DNA of 64,000 nt, from the NCBI RefSeq assembly GCF_033193315.1, contig NZ_CP136187.1:1178001-1242000 (forward strand), read 5' to 3'. Below are positions 45,018 to 52,512 of the stretch, one piece after another (position 1 is the first letter of the stretch; every line of letters begins with the position of its first letter). The notes beneath the pieces were generated by a model, which did not search any database, was not told the origin of the DNA, and was given only the letters and a program-made list of their open reading frames with translations. This DNA is from Agathobaculum sp. NTUH-O15-33. GTDB lineage: Bacteria; Bacillota; Clostridia; Oscillospirales; Butyricicoccaceae. The position numbers and the translations under genes are program-made.

Positions 45018-45348
45018 ATGGAACAGAAATTCATCACCCCGCCGAACCACTTCGGCTTTCACGCGGCGCGCCTGTTCGGCGAGCAGGGGCTGCTGCTGGA
45101 CGGCTCGGTCGCCTATATTGAGCCGGTCGGCGGCGGGCCGGAGCCCGCGCACACCCACGAAACCGATCATTTGTTTTATGTGATCGAGGGCGAACTGGCC
45201 GTGCGGTGCGGCGGCGAAACGATCACGATCCGCGCGGGCGAAGCGCGCCGCGTGCCGGGCGCCGTGCCGCACGCGACAAAAAAACCCGGGCGCGCAGATC
45301 ACCAAGGTGCTCGGCCTGACCATCGCCCCGGCGCGCGGGGATGCGTAG
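45018..45348 (+). pseudogene. Small cupin protein at the end of the trp operon, frameshifted
   Basis: Begins one base after the trpA stop. The conserved cupin core is intact: 'GPEPAHTHETDHLFYVIEGELAVRCGGETITIRAGEARRVPGAVPHA', including the metal-type His motif. The frame is lost in an A7 run at 45278-45284. Taking away one A gives a natural end, 'TKNPGAQITKVLGLTIAPARGDA', and a stop at 45346-45348, for a 109-aa protein. As read, it would carry an abnormal arginine-rich tail to about 45362. Metal- and ligand-binding parts precede the shift, so a functional product is conceivable. Function unknown. Confidence 0.7.
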
Positions 45349-45360
45349 GACAAATGCGAT

Positions 45361-45720
45361 AGGAGCGGCCGCGCGCAATGTCATTCAGATAAGGTAAAAG
45401 GTATCGCAAGCACAAAAAATGTAGGGCGCGCCGCCCTCGGCGCGCCGTCTCGAAGGGACGTAGCACTGCTAGTAGGGCGCGACGCCCTCGGCGCGCCGTG
45501 CTCGAAGGGACGTAACACTTCATGAGAAACCATGTCCCTTCGCTCGGCCGTACCAGCCTGTTTGATGCTCTCACTTATCCCGGTGCTTCGCTCTCGGCGC
45601 GCCGAGGGCGTCGCGCCCTACAATTTCGATGGGTACTGGGCTGAAAAAGGAGCGGCCGCGCGCGAAGCCGCCGTTCACAGCGTTTCAGACATCCGGTATT
45701 GCGTCCCCGCGCATAATTAA
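45361..45720. repeat. Intergenic mosaic repeat flanked by a 16-bp direct repeat
   Basis: AGGAGCGGCCGCGCGC stands at 45361-45376 and 45648-45663. Between them are the TIR-like AATGTCATTCAGATAAGG, two copies of a CCCTCGGCGCGCC block followed by CGAAGGGACGTA (near 45444 and 45490) and GCTTCGCTCTCGGCGCGCCG. Part of this matches 28770-28970. No gene is present in this 447-bp gap. Confidence 0.68.
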
Positions 45721-45721
45721 A

Positions 45722-45755
45722 AAACACAGGAGCGGCGCGCGCCGCTCCTGTGTTT
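45722..45755. terminator. Perfect 34-bp palindromic terminator
   Basis: Arms AAACACAGGAGCGGCGC and its exact complement; suitable for ending both the trp operon and the convergent AIM24-like gene. Confidence 0.85.
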
Positions 45756-45795
45756 GATGGAAGAAAAAAGTGCGAAGGTCATGCGCCGCGCGGCG

Positions 45796-46473
45796 TTAGC
45801 CGTTGCCCGTCGGGATGAACGGGCGGATGGCGGCGGCCACGCCGGAGATCGGCATGGTTTGCAGCCAGACCTTGCCCGGGCCGGTCAGCACGGTGTTGAA
45901 CAGCCCTTCGCCGCCGAGCAGCTTGTTTTTCAGGCCCGGCACCTGCTGGATATCGATCGACACGCCGTTTTCAAAGCCGGCCACGTTGCCGGTGTCCACC
46001 ACGAGCTGCTGGCCGGCGGCCAGCTCGTATTCGACCAGCTCGCCGTCGATCTCGGCAAAGGCCGTGCCCGAGCCGGAAAGGCGCTGCATGATGAAGCCTT
46101 CGCCGCCGAAGAAGCCCGCGCCCAGCTTTTTATTGAAATGGATGGAAAGCTCCACGCTCGTTTCGGAAGCGAGAAAGGCGTTTTTCTGCAAGATCATATC
46201 GTGACCGGGCGTGATGGTGAGCGGCAGGATCTTGCCGGGAAAGCTGGAACCGAACGCGATCATGCCCGCGCCTTTCGCGGTGTATATGTTCTGGAACATG
46301 CTTTCGCCGGAAAACGCCTTGGAAAACATTTTGCCAAGGCCGCCGCCGCGGGTCTCCATCGCCATATTGGGGGTCATCCAGACCATCGAGCCTTTTTCGG
46401 TGATCATCTGCTCGCCGTCCGCCAGCTGGCAGACCACGACCGGGAACACGCCGCCCTTGATTTCGTAATTCAT
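45796..46473 (-). CDS. AIM24/TIGR00266-family protein
   Basis: 225 aa from the ATG at 46473 (GAAGGAGGCAATTT upstream). 'MNYEIKGGVFPVVVCQLADGEQMITEKGSMVWMTPNMAMETRGGGLG', 'YTAKGAGMIAFGSSFPGKILPL' and the repeated glycine/beta-rich pattern match the AIM24 family, a tryptophan-RNA-binding-attenuator-like beta barrel. Cytoplasmic, no signal peptide. Biological role not established. Monocistronic. Confidence 0.88.
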   Translation of the reverse strand: MNYEIKGGVFPVVVCQLADGEQMITEKGSMVWMTPNMAMETRGGGLGKMFSKAFSGESMFQNIYTAKGAGMIAFGSSFPGKILPLTITPGHDMILQKNAFLASETSVELSIHFNKKLGAGFFGGEGFIMQRLSGSGTAFAEIDGELVEYELAAGQQLVVDTGNVAGFENGVSIDIQQVPGLKNKLLGGEGLFNTVLTGPGKVWLQTMPISGVAAAIRPFIPTGNG

Positions 46474-46622
46474 AAATTGCCTCCTTCTCGTTTGGCCGAT
46501 CATAGCTTTGCTGTGGCTTTATCATACGCGAGCCGCCGCGCGAAGTCAAGTAGGGGAACCGGACTTGTATTGATACCGTCTAATATGGTAGAATAGAATA
46601 ACAGGAGAGGAGGCGTTTTCTT

Positions 46623-47171
46623 ATGAAAAAACGTACTTGGATCATCGTGCTTGCTGTTATCGTGGCCGTCGCGGCTTGCGTGGGCATATACTTTGCCGTC
46701 CGTGGGAACGGGCAGCCGCAGCCGCCGGATCAGCCGGGGCCGGGCACGGTGGAGCCGCAGCCGGGGCAGAACGACAAGCCGGGCAAAACCGTTTCGGTCG
46801 TCGTTTACGTGCCGGATGAACAGTCCGAGGTGCTCACGCCGGTCGGCGCGGAAGCGGCGGACGATTCCGATCAGGCGCTGGTGGACGCGCTGGTGTCCGT
46901 GGGCGGCCTGCCCGAGGGCTGCGAAGCGCTTGGCAGCGAGACCGTCAAGGAGGGCGGCGCGACGACGCTGAAGCTCGATATGAACGCGGTGTACGGCAAC
47001 GCGGTGCGCTCTTCCGGCACGGCGGGCGAGACCATGCTGGTCTACGCGCTGGTCAACTCGTTCATTCAGGCGCGCGGGGTGGACAATGTGCTGCTCACCG
47101 TCGAGGGCGAGGCGCTGCAAAGCGGGCACGAGGTGTACGATTATCCGCTGGAAATGGATCACACGTCGTAA
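46623..47171 (+). CDS. GerMN-domain protein with N-terminal membrane anchor
   Basis: 182 aa. An uncleaved-type signal/anchor ('KKRTWIIVLAVIVAVAACVGIYFAV') is followed by a proline/glycine-rich linker and a GerMN domain from about residue 55 ('KTVSVVVYVPDEQSEVLTPVGAEA', 'ALVDALVSVGGLPEGC', 'LVYALVNSFIQARGVDNVLLTVEGE'). GerM-type proteins act in sporulation and germination; other GerMN lipoproteins have unknown roles. The composite terminator follows 13 bp downstream. Confidence 0.85.
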   Translation: MKKRTWIIVLAVIVAVAACVGIYFAVRGNGQPQPPDQPGPGTVEPQPGQNDKPGKTVSVVVYVPDEQSEVLTPVGAEAADDSDQALVDALVSVGGLPEGCEALGSETVKEGGATTLKLDMNAVYGNAVRSSGTAGETMLVYALVNSFIQARGVDNVLLTVEGEALQSGHEVYDYPLEMDHTS

Positions 47172-47183
47172 CCAAAAATAAAA

Positions 47184-47356
47184 GGCCTGTTGCGTAATAA
47201 AGAATACTCAAAAGTTTGTCATTCTGAGGAGCAAAGCGACGAAGAATCTCGCGCGAACGCGCGAGTTCTCACGCATATTCCGCGCATTCGCGCGAGATTC
47301 TTCACTTCGTTCAGAATGACAATCGAGTATTTTTATTACGCAACAGGCTTTTTTTA
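47184..47356. terminator. Composite terminator with an inserted palindromic repeat
   Basis: The outer arms GCCTGTTGCGTAATAAA... (47185-47209) and their complement (47325-47348, one base shorter) are followed by TTTTTTT. The loop is filled by the inverted repeat at 47218-47320. It ends the GerMN gene and perhaps the convergent operon. Confidence 0.78.
47218..47320. repeat. GTCATTC/GAATGAC palindromic repeat, copy 3
   Basis: Very close to the copy at 17111-17212: GTCATTCTGAGGAGCAAAGC at the left, TTCACTTCGTTCAGAATGAC at the right, GAATCTCGCGCGAACGCGCG inside. Confidence 0.9.
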
Positions 47357-47611
47357 CAATTTATGCGCCTGATAAAAGGCGCGGAGGTCTTCCTTGGTTT
47401 CGGGCGGCAGGTCGGCCTTCTTAACGCCGCGAATCGCGCCCTCCAGCCCCAGCAGGCGGTTGATGCACGCGGAAGCGTCCCGCTGCTGTAAGCGCAGCCA
47501 CGCTTCCTTCGCGCCCAGCTCGGCCAGCGTGGCGTAATCGGGCACGCCCGCCTCGATCAGCTGCTGTTCGGTATCCTTGCCGATATTCGGCAGCTTTGAC
47601 AGTTCACCCAT
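47354..47611 (-). CDS. TfoX C-terminal (helix-hairpin-helix) domain protein
   Basis: 85 aa, consisting of the TfoX-C type domain: 'LSKLPNIGKDTEQQLIEAGVPDYATLAELGAKEAWLRLQ' with the helix-hairpin-helix 'LPNIGKDTEQQL', then 'INRLLGLEGAIRGVKKADLPPETKEDLRAFYQ'. Stand-alone versions are common in Firmicutes and have no proven role in competence. Last gene of a minus-strand operon, overlapping thiE by 8 bp. Confidence 0.85.
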   Translation of the reverse strand: MGELSKLPNIGKDTEQQLIEAGVPDYATLAELGAKEAWLRLQQRDASACINRLLGLEGAIRGVKKADLPPETKEDLRAFYQAHKL

Positions 47612-48248
47612 GCATATCCTCCTTTCGCATACGCAGCACGCCGTCGCGCAGCGTTTCGGCGGCCTGACGCGGGTCCTCGGCCTTCATGACGGCGGAAACA
47701 ACCGCCACGCCCGCGATCGGGCTGTTTGCGAGCACGCCCATGTTGTCAGCCGTCAGCCCGCCGATCGCAATGACCGGGATGGGCACGGCGCGGCAAATGG
47801 CGTTCAGCGTTTCCACGGGCGTGATCTTGGTGGTCACGTGCGTCGTCGTCGGGTAGACCGCGCCGGTGCCAAGGTAATCCGCGCCCTGCGCGTAGGCGGA
47901 AACCGCGGCTTCTATGGTTTTCGCCGTCGCGCCGACGATCTTGTCCGGCCCGAGCAGCCGCCGCACCGCTTCGACCGGGAGATCCTCCGCGCCGACATGC
48001 ACGCCCGCCGCGTCGCAGGCAAGGGCGACGTCGGCCCGGTCGTCGATAATCAGGGGAACGCCGTACCGGTCGGTCACGGCCTTGACGCGCTCGGCAAGCG
48101 CCAGATAGGCGCGGCCGCCCGCGTCCTTTTCGCGCAGCTGCACGAGCGTTGCGCCGCCCGCAAGGGCTTCGTCCACCGTGGCGAGCAGCGAATCCGCCGT
48201 ATGGTAGGTGCTGTCGGTGATCAGGTACAGGGTGGGGTCAAATTGCAT
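47604..48248 (-). CDS. thiE: Thiamine-phosphate synthase
   Basis: 214-aa TIM barrel that joins the pyrimidine and thiazole moieties to thiamine phosphate. 'LYLITDSTYHTADSLLATVDEALAGGATLVQLREKDAGG', 'LIIDDRADVALACDAAGVHVGAEDLPV', 'GATAKTIEAAVSAYAQGADYLGTGAVYPTTT' and 'VIAIGGLTADN' cover the active site. Start chosen at the ATG at 48248 with AAAGG upstream; longer frames have no homology. No TPP riboswitch was seen. It lies between a nitrilase-type amidase and the TfoX-C gene. Confidence 0.95.
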   Translation of the reverse strand: MQFDPTLYLITDSTYHTADSLLATVDEALAGGATLVQLREKDAGGRAYLALAERVKAVTDRYGVPLIIDDRADVALACDAAGVHVGAEDLPVEAVRRLLGPDKIVGATAKTIEAAVSAYAQGADYLGTGAVYPTTTHVTTKITPVETLNAICRAVPIPVIAIGGLTADNMGVLANSPIAGVAVVSAVMKAEDPRQAAETLRDGVLRMRKEDMHG

Positions 48249-48265
48249 AACGAGGTCCCTTTCTT

Positions 48266-48988
48266 TCATAGCGTTATGGTGAGTAGGGCTTCGCCCTCTG
48301 TCAGCGCGCCCAGCGGTTCGCCGCTCGGCGCGAACGCCGCGGTGCAGCCGGTGAACAGGCCGCGCGCGAATTGGTCCACGCCCAGCGTGGGCAGCCCGGT
48401 CTCGATCGCGCGGGCGGCGAGCAGCGTGCGCCATTGCAGGGCCTTGTGTGCGCCCGCCATCCAGCCGGCGGGCACGAAAAGCAGTTCCGCGCCGCGCGCT
48501 TTCTGCTCCGCCGCGAGGGCGGGAAAGCGCAATTCGTAGCAGGTGAGCACGCCCAGCCTGCCGGGCGGCGTTTCGATCGGCTCGAACGGCTGCCCGCCCG
48601 CGCGCAGCGCGGCGGATTCGGGCTGCGGACCTTGGTCGAACAACTTTTGCTTGCGGTAGGCTCCGCGCCGCTTGCCGGTATCGTCGAAAACCACGGTCGT
48701 GTTATAGGGCGCGCCGCCGTCCGGCGCGTCCTCAAACAGGCCGCAGGCGAGCCATAGGCCGTTTGCCCGGCACAGGCGGGAGAGCGCCGCGGCAAAGGGG
48801 CCGTCCAGCGGCTCCGCCGCTTGCTGAAATAGAGAACGCTGGTTCACTTTTGCATAAAACATACTGTATTCCGGCAAAAACAGCATGGAAGCGCCGTTTT
48901 TCGCGGCTTCCTCCGCAAAGGCCGAAATGCGGCGAAGGTTCAGCGCTTTCTCCGGCAAAGCGCCGAATTGGGCGAGCGAGACCTTCAT
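48266..48988 (-). CDS. Carbon-nitrogen hydrolase (nitrilase superfamily amidase)
   Basis: 240 aa. The Glu-Lys-Cys triad is Glu40 ('MLFLPEYSMF'), Lys115 ('YRKQKLFD') and Cys150 ('GVLTCYELRFP'). This is the branch of predicted C-N hydrolases that includes omega-amidases and deaminated-glutathione amidases. The start ATG lies two bases after the stop of the YbaK-like gene, indicating coupling. Substrate unknown; adjacency to thiE allows but does not prove a role in thiamine salvage. Confidence 0.9.
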   Translation of the reverse strand: MKVSLAQFGALPEKALNLRRISAFAEEAAKNGASMLFLPEYSMFYAKVNQRSLFQQAAEPLDGPFAAALSRLCRANGLWLACGLFEDAPDGGAPYNTTVVFDDTGKRRGAYRKQKLFDQGPQPESAALRAGGQPFEPIETPPGRLGVLTCYELRFPALAAEQKARGAELLFVPAGWMAGAHKALQWRTLLAARAIETGLPTLGVDQFARGLFTGCTAAFAPSGEPLGALTEGEALLTITL

Positions 48989-48989
48989 C

Positions 48990-49460
48990 CTACTGCCAGC
49001 CCTTGCACACGTCGATCCACCCGGCGCTGGCCGAGAAGGTCTCTAACTCGCCGATGGACAGCTCGATGGCCGAGTTGGCGGAGCCGCAGGCGGGGAAGAC
49101 GGTATCGAACCGGCGGAGCGACTCATCGAGGTAAACGGCCACGCCGTCGTTCACGCCGAAGGGGCACACGCCGCCGACGCCGTGGCCGATCTCGGGTTCG
49201 ACCTCGTCCGCCGCGAGCATCTTGGCCTTGCAGCCGAACCGGGCCTTGTACTTGGGGTTGTCCACCTTCGCGTCGCCCGCGGCGACGATCAAAACGCACC
49301 CTTCGCCCACGCGGAAGGAAAGCGTTTTGGCAATGCGCGCGGGTTCGCAGTCGGCGGCCTCGGCCGCAAGCTCCACCGTGGCCGAGGAGGTGGGAAATTC
49401 AATGGCGCGGTCGGCCGCGCCGAACCGCTTTAAATAGTCCTTTGCTTTTTCGATCGACAT
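48990..49460 (-). CDS. YbaK/ProX-family aminoacyl-tRNA deacylase
   Basis: 156 aa from the ATG at 49460 (GGGAGGAACAAAACC upstream). 'IEFPTSSATVELAAEAADCEPARIAKTLSFRV', 'VLIVAAGDAKVDNPKYKARFG' and 'VGGVCPFGVNDGVAVYLDESL' match the family that edits mischarged tRNA-Pro, with the conserved lysine in 'IAKTLSF' and the glycine-rich 'GGVCPFG'. Second gene of the minus-strand operon. Confidence 0.92.
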   Translation of the reverse strand: MSIEKAKDYLKRFGAADRAIEFPTSSATVELAAEAADCEPARIAKTLSFRVGEGCVLIVAAGDAKVDNPKYKARFGCKAKMLAADEVEPEIGHGVGGVCPFGVNDGVAVYLDESLRRFDTVFPACGSANSAIELSIGELETFSASAGWIDVCKGWQ

Positions 49461-49486
49461 GTCGGTTTTGTTCCTCCCGTTTTTTG

Positions 49487-50002
49487 TTATGCGTTCGCGC
49501 CGTCGATCAGCTGTTCGCACAGGCGGCGCAGGTAGTCGGAAAGCGCGGCCAGCGTCAGGCAGGCGACAAGGCGCTCGTTCGGGTCGTCCAGCCCGGCGGG
49601 CAGGCATTCGGTCAGCGCCGGGGGCGCTTTTTCCCGCATTTCTTCCTTGCTGCGGAGCAGCCGGGCGTAGCAGGCTTCAAAATCCACGTCGTCCCGGCCG
49701 GTCAGCGCCTTCACGTCGCTCAGCAGCAGCGTTTGCTTGAGATGGTAGATGCAAAGCAGCTGCATGATCTGCTGGCGGGAATATTTTTTGCCCTTCACGG
49801 GCGTTAAAAGCCCTTCTTTGGAATAGTTGTGCACCATGGTCTTGGTCAGCGGCTTGTCCGACGGCGCGCGCAGCGACGCGGAAAGCCCCTCGTCGAACAG
49901 GGCGAGCACCTGATCCATATAAAGGTCGAGCCGCGGCACGTCCTCCGGGGCGATGTCGCGGTCGGAAAAGACGGCGTTCAAAAGCTGTTTCAGCTCGGTC
50001 AT
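49487..50002 (-). CDS. DUF1836 protein (MerR-like helix-turn-helix)
   Basis: 171 aa. 'VPRLDLYMDQVLALFDEGLS...LTKTMVHNYSKEGLLTPVKGKKYSRQQIMQLLCIYHLKQTL' is the conserved part of DUF1836, which resembles a MerR-type winged helix. Probably a DNA-binding regulator; target unknown. First gene of the five-gene minus-strand operon. Confidence 0.88.
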   Translation of the reverse strand: MTELKQLLNAVFSDRDIAPEDVPRLDLYMDQVLALFDEGLSASLRAPSDKPLTKTMVHNYSKEGLLTPVKGKKYSRQQIMQLLCIYHLKQTLLLSDVKALTGRDDVDFEACYARLLRSKEEMREKAPPALTECLPAGLDDPNERLVACLTLAALSDYLRRLCEQLIDGANA

Positions 50003-50061
50003 TACCCTTCACCTCGTTTTCTTTTCCATTATAAACGATTGTTTCTCTCCGCGCAAGCGGG

Positions 50062-50090
50062 TGGACATCGAAGCCTTCCCGTGGTATACT
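50062..50090 (+). promoter_or_regulatory. Promoter of the deacetylase gene
   Basis: TGGACA at 50062-50067, 17 bp, extended -10 TGGTATACT with TATACT at 50085-50090. Confidence 0.6.
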
Positions 50091-50161
50091 GGTAAGCATA
50101 TGGAAACGCGGCCCGCCCCGGCACAGGGGGCGGCATATCTAAAAAGGGGACTGGAAAATCA

Positions 50162-51397
50162 ATGAAAGCAAAGTGGCTAAAGCTGATCAGCTGCGCGGTA
50201 ATCTGCTGTACGATGCTCGTGTCGTTCGGCACCTGCGAGGCGGCGGATACCAAACTGCCTATATTAATGTATCACGACCTGACCGAGGACCCGGCTAAAA
50301 CCAACAGCATGACCATCACCGGCGAACGCTTCCGCATGGATATGGAGTATTTGCAGCAATTCGGCTATACCGCGCTGCTGCCTTCCGATCTGATCGATAT
50401 CAAAAACGGCGTGCGCGAAATGCCGGAAAAGCCGATCATGATCACGTTCGACGACGGCTACCGCTCGGGCTACACCATCGCTTACCCCGTTTTGCAGCAG
50501 ACCGGCATGAAGGCCGCCATCGCGGTGATCGCGTACAACATGCAGACGGAAAACGCCGCCTTGGCGGACCGGCACGCCCTGACGTGGGAAGAAATCTACG
50601 AAATGGCGCAGAGCGGCATCGTCGAGATCGGCTCGCATACATATAACCTGCACAACCCGCAGTATAAGGGCAATTCCTCGCCCAACGGGATCGACGGCGT
50701 ACAGCGCCTTTCCGGCGAATCGCAAAGCGGGTACCACGCTCGCGTGGGCGCGGACCTCAACATGGCGATCGCGATGATCACCCAGCACACCGGACAGCAG
50801 AAGGTGAACTATTTTTCCTATCCCTTCGGCGCGTACGACAGCTACATGCAGCAGCTGCTGGACGAAATGGGCGTTTCGGTGAGCACGCTGACCAACCCCG
50901 GCGTTGCCAATATCGCCACCGGCCTGCACCGCCTGCCGCGCTACCGCATCACGATGGAGCAGCCGGTTTCCGCGCTGCTGCGGCAGAGCGAAATCGCCGT
51001 GCCCGCGCTGAGCAAGGTATCGGTCAACGGCGTGCCCGCCAGCCTGCCCGCGTATATGATCGGCGGCAGCAACTATGTGCGCGTGCGCGACGTGGCCGCG
51101 CTGCTCGCCGGTTCGGCGGCCGGGTTCGACGTACAGTGGAACGCGGCGGCGGGCCGGGTCGAGCTGACCTCCTTCACGGCCTACACGCCCCTCGGCTCGG
51201 AAAACGCCGTGCTCCCGCCGGAGAGCAAGACCGTGGCTTCCGTGACCGAGCCCACCGTTGTGGACGGCATTTCGTACATGACCGCCGCGTTCAATATCGG
51301 CGGCAACTCGTTCTATAAGCTGCGTAGCCTTGGCGACCTTTGCGGTTTCCTTGTCGATTGGGACGCGGAAACGCAGACGGTCAACATCACGAGCTGA
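50162..51397 (+). CDS. Secreted polysaccharide deacetylase with C-terminal wall-binding-type domain
   Basis: 411 aa with a signal peptide (MKAKWLKLISCAVICCTMLVSFGTCEA). The NodB-type deacetylase domain (about residues 35-270) has motif 1 'ITFDDGYRSGYTIAYP', motif 2 'IGSHTYNLH' and motif 3 'FSYPFGAYD', giving the catalytic Asp and the two metal histidines. The C-terminal third ('KVSVNGVPASLPAYMIGGSNYVRVRDVAALL...FYKLRSLGDLCGFLVDWDAETQTVNIT') is a copper-amine-oxidase-N-type stalk domain common in clostridial wall proteins. Likely substrate is cell-surface or peptidoglycan GlcNAc. Confidence 0.92.
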   Translation: MKAKWLKLISCAVICCTMLVSFGTCEAADTKLPILMYHDLTEDPAKTNSMTITGERFRMDMEYLQQFGYTALLPSDLIDIKNGVREMPEKPIMITFDDGYRSGYTIAYPVLQQTGMKAAIAVIAYNMQTENAALADRHALTWEEIYEMAQSGIVEIGSHTYNLHNPQYKGNSSPNGIDGVQRLSGESQSGYHARVGADLNMAIAMITQHTGQQKVNYFSYPFGAYDSYMQQLLDEMGVSVSTLTNPGVANIATGLHRLPRYRITMEQPVSALLRQSEIAVPALSKVSVNGVPASLPAYMIGGSNYVRVRDVAALLAGSAAGFDVQWNAAAGRVELTSFTAYTPLGSENAVLPPESKTVASVTEPTVVDGISYMTAAFNIGGNSFYKLRSLGDLCGFLVDWDAETQTVNITS

Positions 51398-51415
51398 ACT
51401 TTTTTTGAAACTTCC

Positions 51416-51449
51416 ATACACCCGTGAAACTCGCGGGTGTATTTTTTTT
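51416..51449 (+). terminator. Terminator after the deacetylase gene
   Basis: ATACACCCGTGAAACTCGCGGGTGTATTTTTTTT read as a stem of ATACACCCG and CGGGTGTAT, then a T run. Confidence 0.88.
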
Positions 51450-51482
51450 ACAGCGTGGCATAATGAATTTACAAATCAGGTC

Positions 51483-51510
51483 TTGTATTTTTTTGAGAAA
51501 GTAGTATTAT
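51483..51510 (+). promoter_or_regulatory. Promoter of the hemolysin-III gene
   Basis: TTGTAT at 51483-51488, 16 bp, TATTAT at 51505-51510. Confidence 0.5.
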
Positions 51511-51563
51511 AGAAGATAAGAAGTAGTTTTAAAAACCACATTAGTTCCTTGGGAGGGATTTTC

Positions 51564-52220
51564 ATGCCGCGCGCATTTTTAAAAGCAAGGGAGCCGTTCT
51601 CCAGCTATTCGCATTTCGTAGGGGCGGTGCTGTCGGTCGGCGGGCTGTTGGTCATGCTGCTCCGGCTGCTGTTTGACTATTCCGTCACCGGGCAAATGGC
51701 CGCGGCCGCGGTCGTTTTTTGCCTGTCGCTAATCGCGCTTTACTCGGCCAGCAGCGTGTACCACTACTGGACGCGGGGGGCCGCCGCGCTCAAGCGCCTG
51801 AAAAAGCTCGATCACAGCATGATCTATGTGCTGATCGCGGGCAGCTACACCCCCATCATCCTGCGCTATATGGACCGGCCCCAGAGCTATGTGTTCATCG
51901 GCGCGATCTGGGCCATCGCGCTGGCCGGTATCGCGATCAAGCTGCTGTGGATCGACGCGCCGCGCCTGATCGGCACGGTGCTGTATCTGCTGCTCGGCTG
52001 GGCGATCGCGTTTGATTTCCGCGTGGTGCTGGCCATGCCCGCGCCCGCCATCGCGCTGCTCGCGGCGGGGGGCGTGTCCTACACGATCGGCGGCGTCATT
52101 TATATCATGAAAAAGCCCAATCTGGGAGAAATATTGGGCTTTCACGAACTGTTCCACCTTTTTGTGATCGCGGGCAGCGTGTGCCATTACATGATGGTAT
52201 TTCTATATGTGGTACGTTAA
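51564..52220 (+). CDS. Hemolysin III/PAQR-family membrane protein
   Basis: 218 aa from the ATG at 51564, which follows GGGAGGG; the frame is open to a TTG at 51549 that overlaps the ribosome site. Seven hydrophobic segments. The three metal-site motifs of the family are present: 'FSSYSHFVGA', 'ALYSASSVYHYW' with 'KLDHSMIYVLIAGSYTP', and the late 'GFHELFHLFVIAGSVCHY'. Bacterial members (YqfA/TrhA) influence membrane composition and fluidity; haemolysis itself is rarely shown. Confidence 0.9.
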   Translation: MPRAFLKAREPFSSYSHFVGAVLSVGGLLVMLLRLLFDYSVTGQMAAAAVVFCLSLIALYSASSVYHYWTRGAAALKRLKKLDHSMIYVLIAGSYTPIILRYMDRPQSYVFIGAIWAIALAGIAIKLLWIDAPRLIGTVLYLLLGWAIAFDFRVVLAMPAPAIALLAAGGVSYTIGGVIYIMKKPNLGEILGFHELFHLFVIAGSVCHYMMVFLYVVR

Positions 52221-52226
52221 GCCTGC

Positions 52227-52242
52227 GTGAAACCGGTTTCAC
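52227..52242. promoter_or_regulatory. cre-like palindrome
   Basis: GTGAAACCGGTTTCAC is a perfect 16-bp palindrome matching the catabolite-response consensus TGWAANCGNTNWCA. It lies 6 bp after the hemolysin-III stop and about 270 bp before the next gene. CcpA or another LacI-family protein could bind it; there is no T run for a terminator. Confidence 0.5.
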
Positions 52243-52512
52243 CGCGCAAAATTCACCAAAAATCGACGGCTGGCAAAATAATACTGACTAAATCCGTCCG
52301 CGCGCGCCGGAAGAAAACTGCAACTAGTGCACAAAAAACGCGGCAATATACGGAAAACATTTGAAAAACCCGGGGCAAACTTACCAAATCTGGCCAAACG
52401 CCATTGCAACGCCGCGCGGGCGCATGTTAAAATGTATCCCAAGAACAAGCGATATGGACAATAATCGTGTCAAACAACAGTGATAAAGTCGCTTCAAAGG
52501 AATGTGTGATAT

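Noticed and set aside
48249..48265. TPP riboswitch before thiE
   Set aside because: The gap is only 17 bp inside an operon, with no room for the element.
23681..51255. Other GACCGAGC copies (for example in the MCP, trpC, trpA and deacetylase genes)
   Set aside because: They encode Thr-Glu in frame and are not flanked by complementary arms, so they are not part of the hairpin family.
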